A stretch of DNA of 64,000 nt. It comes from Amoebidium appalachense. Lineage: Eukaryota; Ichthyosporea. The position numbers were made by a program, and so were the translations under genes. This document shows positions 61,419 to 64,000 of the stretch, piece after piece. The stretch lies in contig CAVNZM010000016.1 of assembly GCA_963693365.1 (NCBI GenBank), forward strand, positions 1,302,001 through 1,366,000, read 5' to 3'. Within the stretch, counting starts at the first letter, position 1; the number at the start of each line of letters is the position of its first letter. The notes beneath the pieces are model-generated. The model saw only the letters and a program-made list of their open reading frames with translations. It had not been told where the DNA came from and did not search any database.

Positions 61419-62414
61419 ATGAGTGGCTTTGACTTAGGACTTTTTCGACAGTTAGAGGTAAAAGAAACATACGCACACACAGGCCTACAGCTAGCAACAG
61501 TTGGCATAGGCAACATGAGCAGTAGGACTAGTATCACAGGGGACTTAGTCCTCGCTAAGGACCTCGCCCTCCCTAGGTGGCTTAGCAAGCTCAGGGCCGT
61601 TTGCCCAGCAGAGGCCACTGAGGGGAAGGACGTCCACCCCCGAAGGAGGCCACACTCACAGAACACGGTGGGCCCCAAGTGGAGCCAGAAGGGAAGCACA
61701 CAACTGCCACCGACGAGCCGTCTGTGCGCACGGTGCGTACGCCCGCACAGGGCGGGGGAGCCCGCAACCCGGCCGCACCCAGCTGGCCGCCCGCACGAAG
61801 CGGCCAAGCACAGGTGCCTATTGTACAGGCGGCCCGGGGACGTGGTGGAGGTGCGCCGGAATGAGCGAGTGGCGAGGGGGGGCCAGACTGGACGACGGAC
61901 GACGACGGAGGACGCGACCAGACAAGCAAGACCCCCCCCTCACATCTGGACCGGCAGACCCACGAGCTGCGTTCGTGCTCTGTGGCTGGGGAGGACCGGG
62001 AGGCCCCTGTGAGATAGAGTAGTGGAGGTGCCGGAGTGGGTGGAGGGCGGGAGGCGGAGCGAGGAAGAGGGGAGGGGGAGGGGGAGGGGGGGGGACCGCC
62101 CCACTGCCTGAGGGGGGCACGGGGGGAGAAGGACCAGGAGGGGGGGAAGGGAGAAGGTACGGGACCGGAGAGGGGGAGGGCAGAGGCCTCAGAGGGGACC
62201 GGCGGCGGTCACCCTCCCCACGGCGCTACCAGCCCTACCAGCCACGGCCACAACGGGATGATGGGCCAGGCTGGCGTCGTCGGGCGGGACAGCAAGAGCC
62301 GGCGCCGGACTCTTTCCCAGGCACCTGCGACAACTGCAAGGAGCGGGGGCACACATACGCGTGGTGCAAACAGCCCCGTCGTGGGGGGACGTCGGTGACC
62401 GTGTTGCAGGTATG
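61419..62414 (+). pseudogene. Gag-like ORFs with a CCHC zinc knuckle
   Basis: 61419-62012 is open (MSGFDLGLFRQLEVKETYAH, later Arg/Pro-rich). Another frame further on carries an Arg-rich segment (RRSPSPRRYQPYQPRPQRDD) and the knuckle CDNCKERGHTYAWC (62326-62367), ending shortly after 62400. The coding signal changes frame at least once in a G-rich stretch near 62060-62160. A Gag origin is inferred from the knuckle and the LTR context. Confidence 0.5.
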
Positions 62415-63355
62415 AAGGTTTTATTAGAGGGTAGGCCGTCTCTTGGGTTGTTGTTGTTGTATGGGAGTTGTGTGGTGTTATTTTTCGGCATATTTTCTAC
62501 TGGTGCCTGGCGTTTTCGACGTGTGTATGAGTCCTGTGTTGGCGACGTGTGTGGTTAGGGTCAGTGGAATAGAAAGTCCTGCTGCTGTCTGGGAGCTCGG
62601 CCCTCTGACGAGGGGGCTGGGGGGGGGTCGAAGTGTAGTCATGGCAGTGGCAGGCCCCCACTGTTGTGAACCCCCGTCGTCAAAGGGCCTGGTGCTGAGG
62701 CCCCTTGGAGTGGCTGCCCTGGGCCTGGTGTTGAGGCCCTTTAGAGTGGCTGCCCGTAGTGTTGTTGAGTAGTGTTGTGGTGCCCAGTGCAGCAGTAGGC
62801 CTTAGACACACCGCTGGGTAGGGCACGGTTGGGGCGGAGGCATTCCCAAACCACCGGGACCTACGTAGTAGGAGTCTTGTCGGGTAGAGGAATGGCCAGC
62901 AAGAGAGTCTGGAGGTGTACGTCACATGAGTCTGGAGGTGTTCGTCACGGCATGTTTGGTTGTGTTAGGAATTTTTGTGGACGGGGGCTACGTGCGTGTA
63001 GAGGTTAAAAAAAAAAAAAAAAAAAAAAAAAAGACATCCGACCCCCGCACATCTTTCTATTTCCACTCGATATAACATGTGCCAGGGGCAGGGGTGGGTG
63101 CAGGTTGTGGACGGGGGCAGAGGTGCACTACAGGGCAACGTCAGTGGCGGTTCATATTATCCTTGTTTTGGGGTTGGGTTGGGTACTAACCATGCTGGGG
63201 TGGTGTGTGGATGTATGTATATGTTTTATGTTATATGTTAAATGTTGCTTCCTGCATGGGTAGCGGTAGTTGTAGTCGCTCAGCACATAACTTTATTTTG
63301 TTTTTAGGTAGTTTTTACTGAGGTGGAACTCAGTTATTTTCTTGCGAGGGGGAGT
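62415..63355. other. Non-coding 3' body of the LTR element
   Basis: GT-rich, with a tandem GGCCTGGTG-TGAGGCCC motif near 62688-62745 and an A-run at 63006-63032. Confidence 0.55.
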
Positions 63356-63878
63356 TGTCATGTGCTGAGGAAAGGCGTTAAATGGGGTAAGGAGATTAGT
63401 GTATGGGGAGAATGATGCAGCGGCGGCTGATTGTTTGGTGCGCGCGTGCATGCCCCATGCCTCTGCGTACTCTCCATGTTAAATGTTGTATTGCTTCTTG
63501 CTGTGTGCGTGGCGAGACCCATGTTGCCTGCTCGCGTGTGTGTATGCTTATATGTATTGTGAGTAAACGTGTGTACGTGTTGTAGTGCTGTAGGGGTGTC
63601 TGAGGTCGCGGTAGCCAATGGTGTGGAGTGCGTGTAGTCTGTGGGGGAGGGAGTGTTGTGATTGGCTGAATGTCACTGTGGTATTTGTCTGGCCAGTGGG
63701 CCGCGTGTCTGTGAAGTGTCTCGCGGGGTCGCGGGCTTTTGGAAGTTCTTCTCAGAACACAAAAAACTCGCTTCCCACCCAACTCAAAGAAAAGTTTATA
63801 CGTATACACGGTTTCGAGCCCCTTTAAGCGTGCAGATAGTTAGAGTAGTTTGTATACACACTGTTTGTAGCCACGACA
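63356..63878 (+). repeat. LTR 2 (523 bp)
   Basis: The last about 460 bases are essentially identical to LTR 1. Confidence 0.78.
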
Positions 63879-64000
63879 GAGAAGAACAATACGTAGACTT
63901 GTTCCTGCCTTTGTAGCGACAGGTGTTTCGTCCGTCAACGAGTAAGTATTCTCGTCCCTCGCATTTTCAGGACACCTCTTTTCCGACCCCAGACATCCCG
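63879..64000. other. Flank to window end
   Basis: No feature recognised. Confidence 0.4.

Larger units (their letters stand above)
60701..63878 (+). mobile_element. Non-autonomous LTR retrotransposon (gag-only)
   Basis: Direct repeats 60701-61305 and 63356-63878, both TGTCATGTGCTGAG...CCACGACA. The 3' copy is preceded by GCGAGGGGGAGT, a polypurine tract. The body encodes Gag-like fragments with one CCHC knuckle but no protease, RT or integrase. No matching TSD is visible (GTGGA left, GAGAA right), so ends may have recombined with another copy. Confidence 0.7.

Overview
This window is repeat-rich eukaryotic nuclear DNA. It contains spliced genes, several retrotransposon superfamilies, a tRNA-derived SINE, and a very large amount of poly-C/poly-G, (CA)n/(TG)n and (CT)n. 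There is no bacterial gene organisation. Two observations hint at a green-lineage alga, though this is inference: an exostosin-like (GT47) glycosyltransferase beside AP2-domain genes, and a Copia primer-binding site that exactly complements the plant-type initiator tRNA-Met anticodon stem-loop (GGGCCCAUAACCC). I cannot name the species.

Layout. 1-728: end of a Ty3/Gypsy pol (minus). 1020-6000: an AT-rich island saturated with the word TATTGGCAATA, interrupted by a SINE (1106-1696) and by a non-autonomous tyrosine-recombinase-type element with split direct repeats (2516-5884). 6431-7640: 3' part of a LINE. 7829-7976: a MITE with TTAA target sites. 8035-13740 and 16430-21521 (resuming at 27413): a duplicated unit of about 8.4 kb. 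Each copy ends in a gene with three AP2-like repeats and an AT-hook; copy 2 carries a frameshift. 21522-27407: a nearly intact Ty1/Copia element with near-identical LTRs and a GAAGT target-site duplication, inserted just behind AP2 copy 2. 27600-33540: microsatellites, a LINE fragment and one unassigned 144-aa ORF. 33544-38138 (minus): a complete six-exon GT47 gene whose introns are packed with (CA)n and poly-C. 41866-42368: a SINE head joined to a LINE tail. 42495-47480: a decayed second Copia element. 47485-52733: an intact Ngaro/PAT/DIRS-type element (Gag, RT-RNase H, tyrosine recombinase) inserted in the Copia gag. 53414-54760: a satellite of about 181 bp. 54960-58090: TG/poly-G arrays. 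58330-59499: a second TATTGGCAATA island. 59495-60428: solo LTR, short repeat and SINE. 60701-63878: a gag-only LTR element.

The host genes are the GT47 enzyme (a predicted type II Golgi protein) and the two AP2 genes (predicted nuclear DNA-binding proteins); they are not functionally linked. The most distinctive local signal is that simple-sequence DNA is strand-polarised. Poly-C and (CA)n lie on the sense strand of the GT47 introns, upstream of both AP2 genes, and in most retroelements. In GT47 intron 1 a (CA)n tract runs straight into the 3' splice site. Exon boundaries were inferred by eye from splice consensus and reading frame and have no transcript support.
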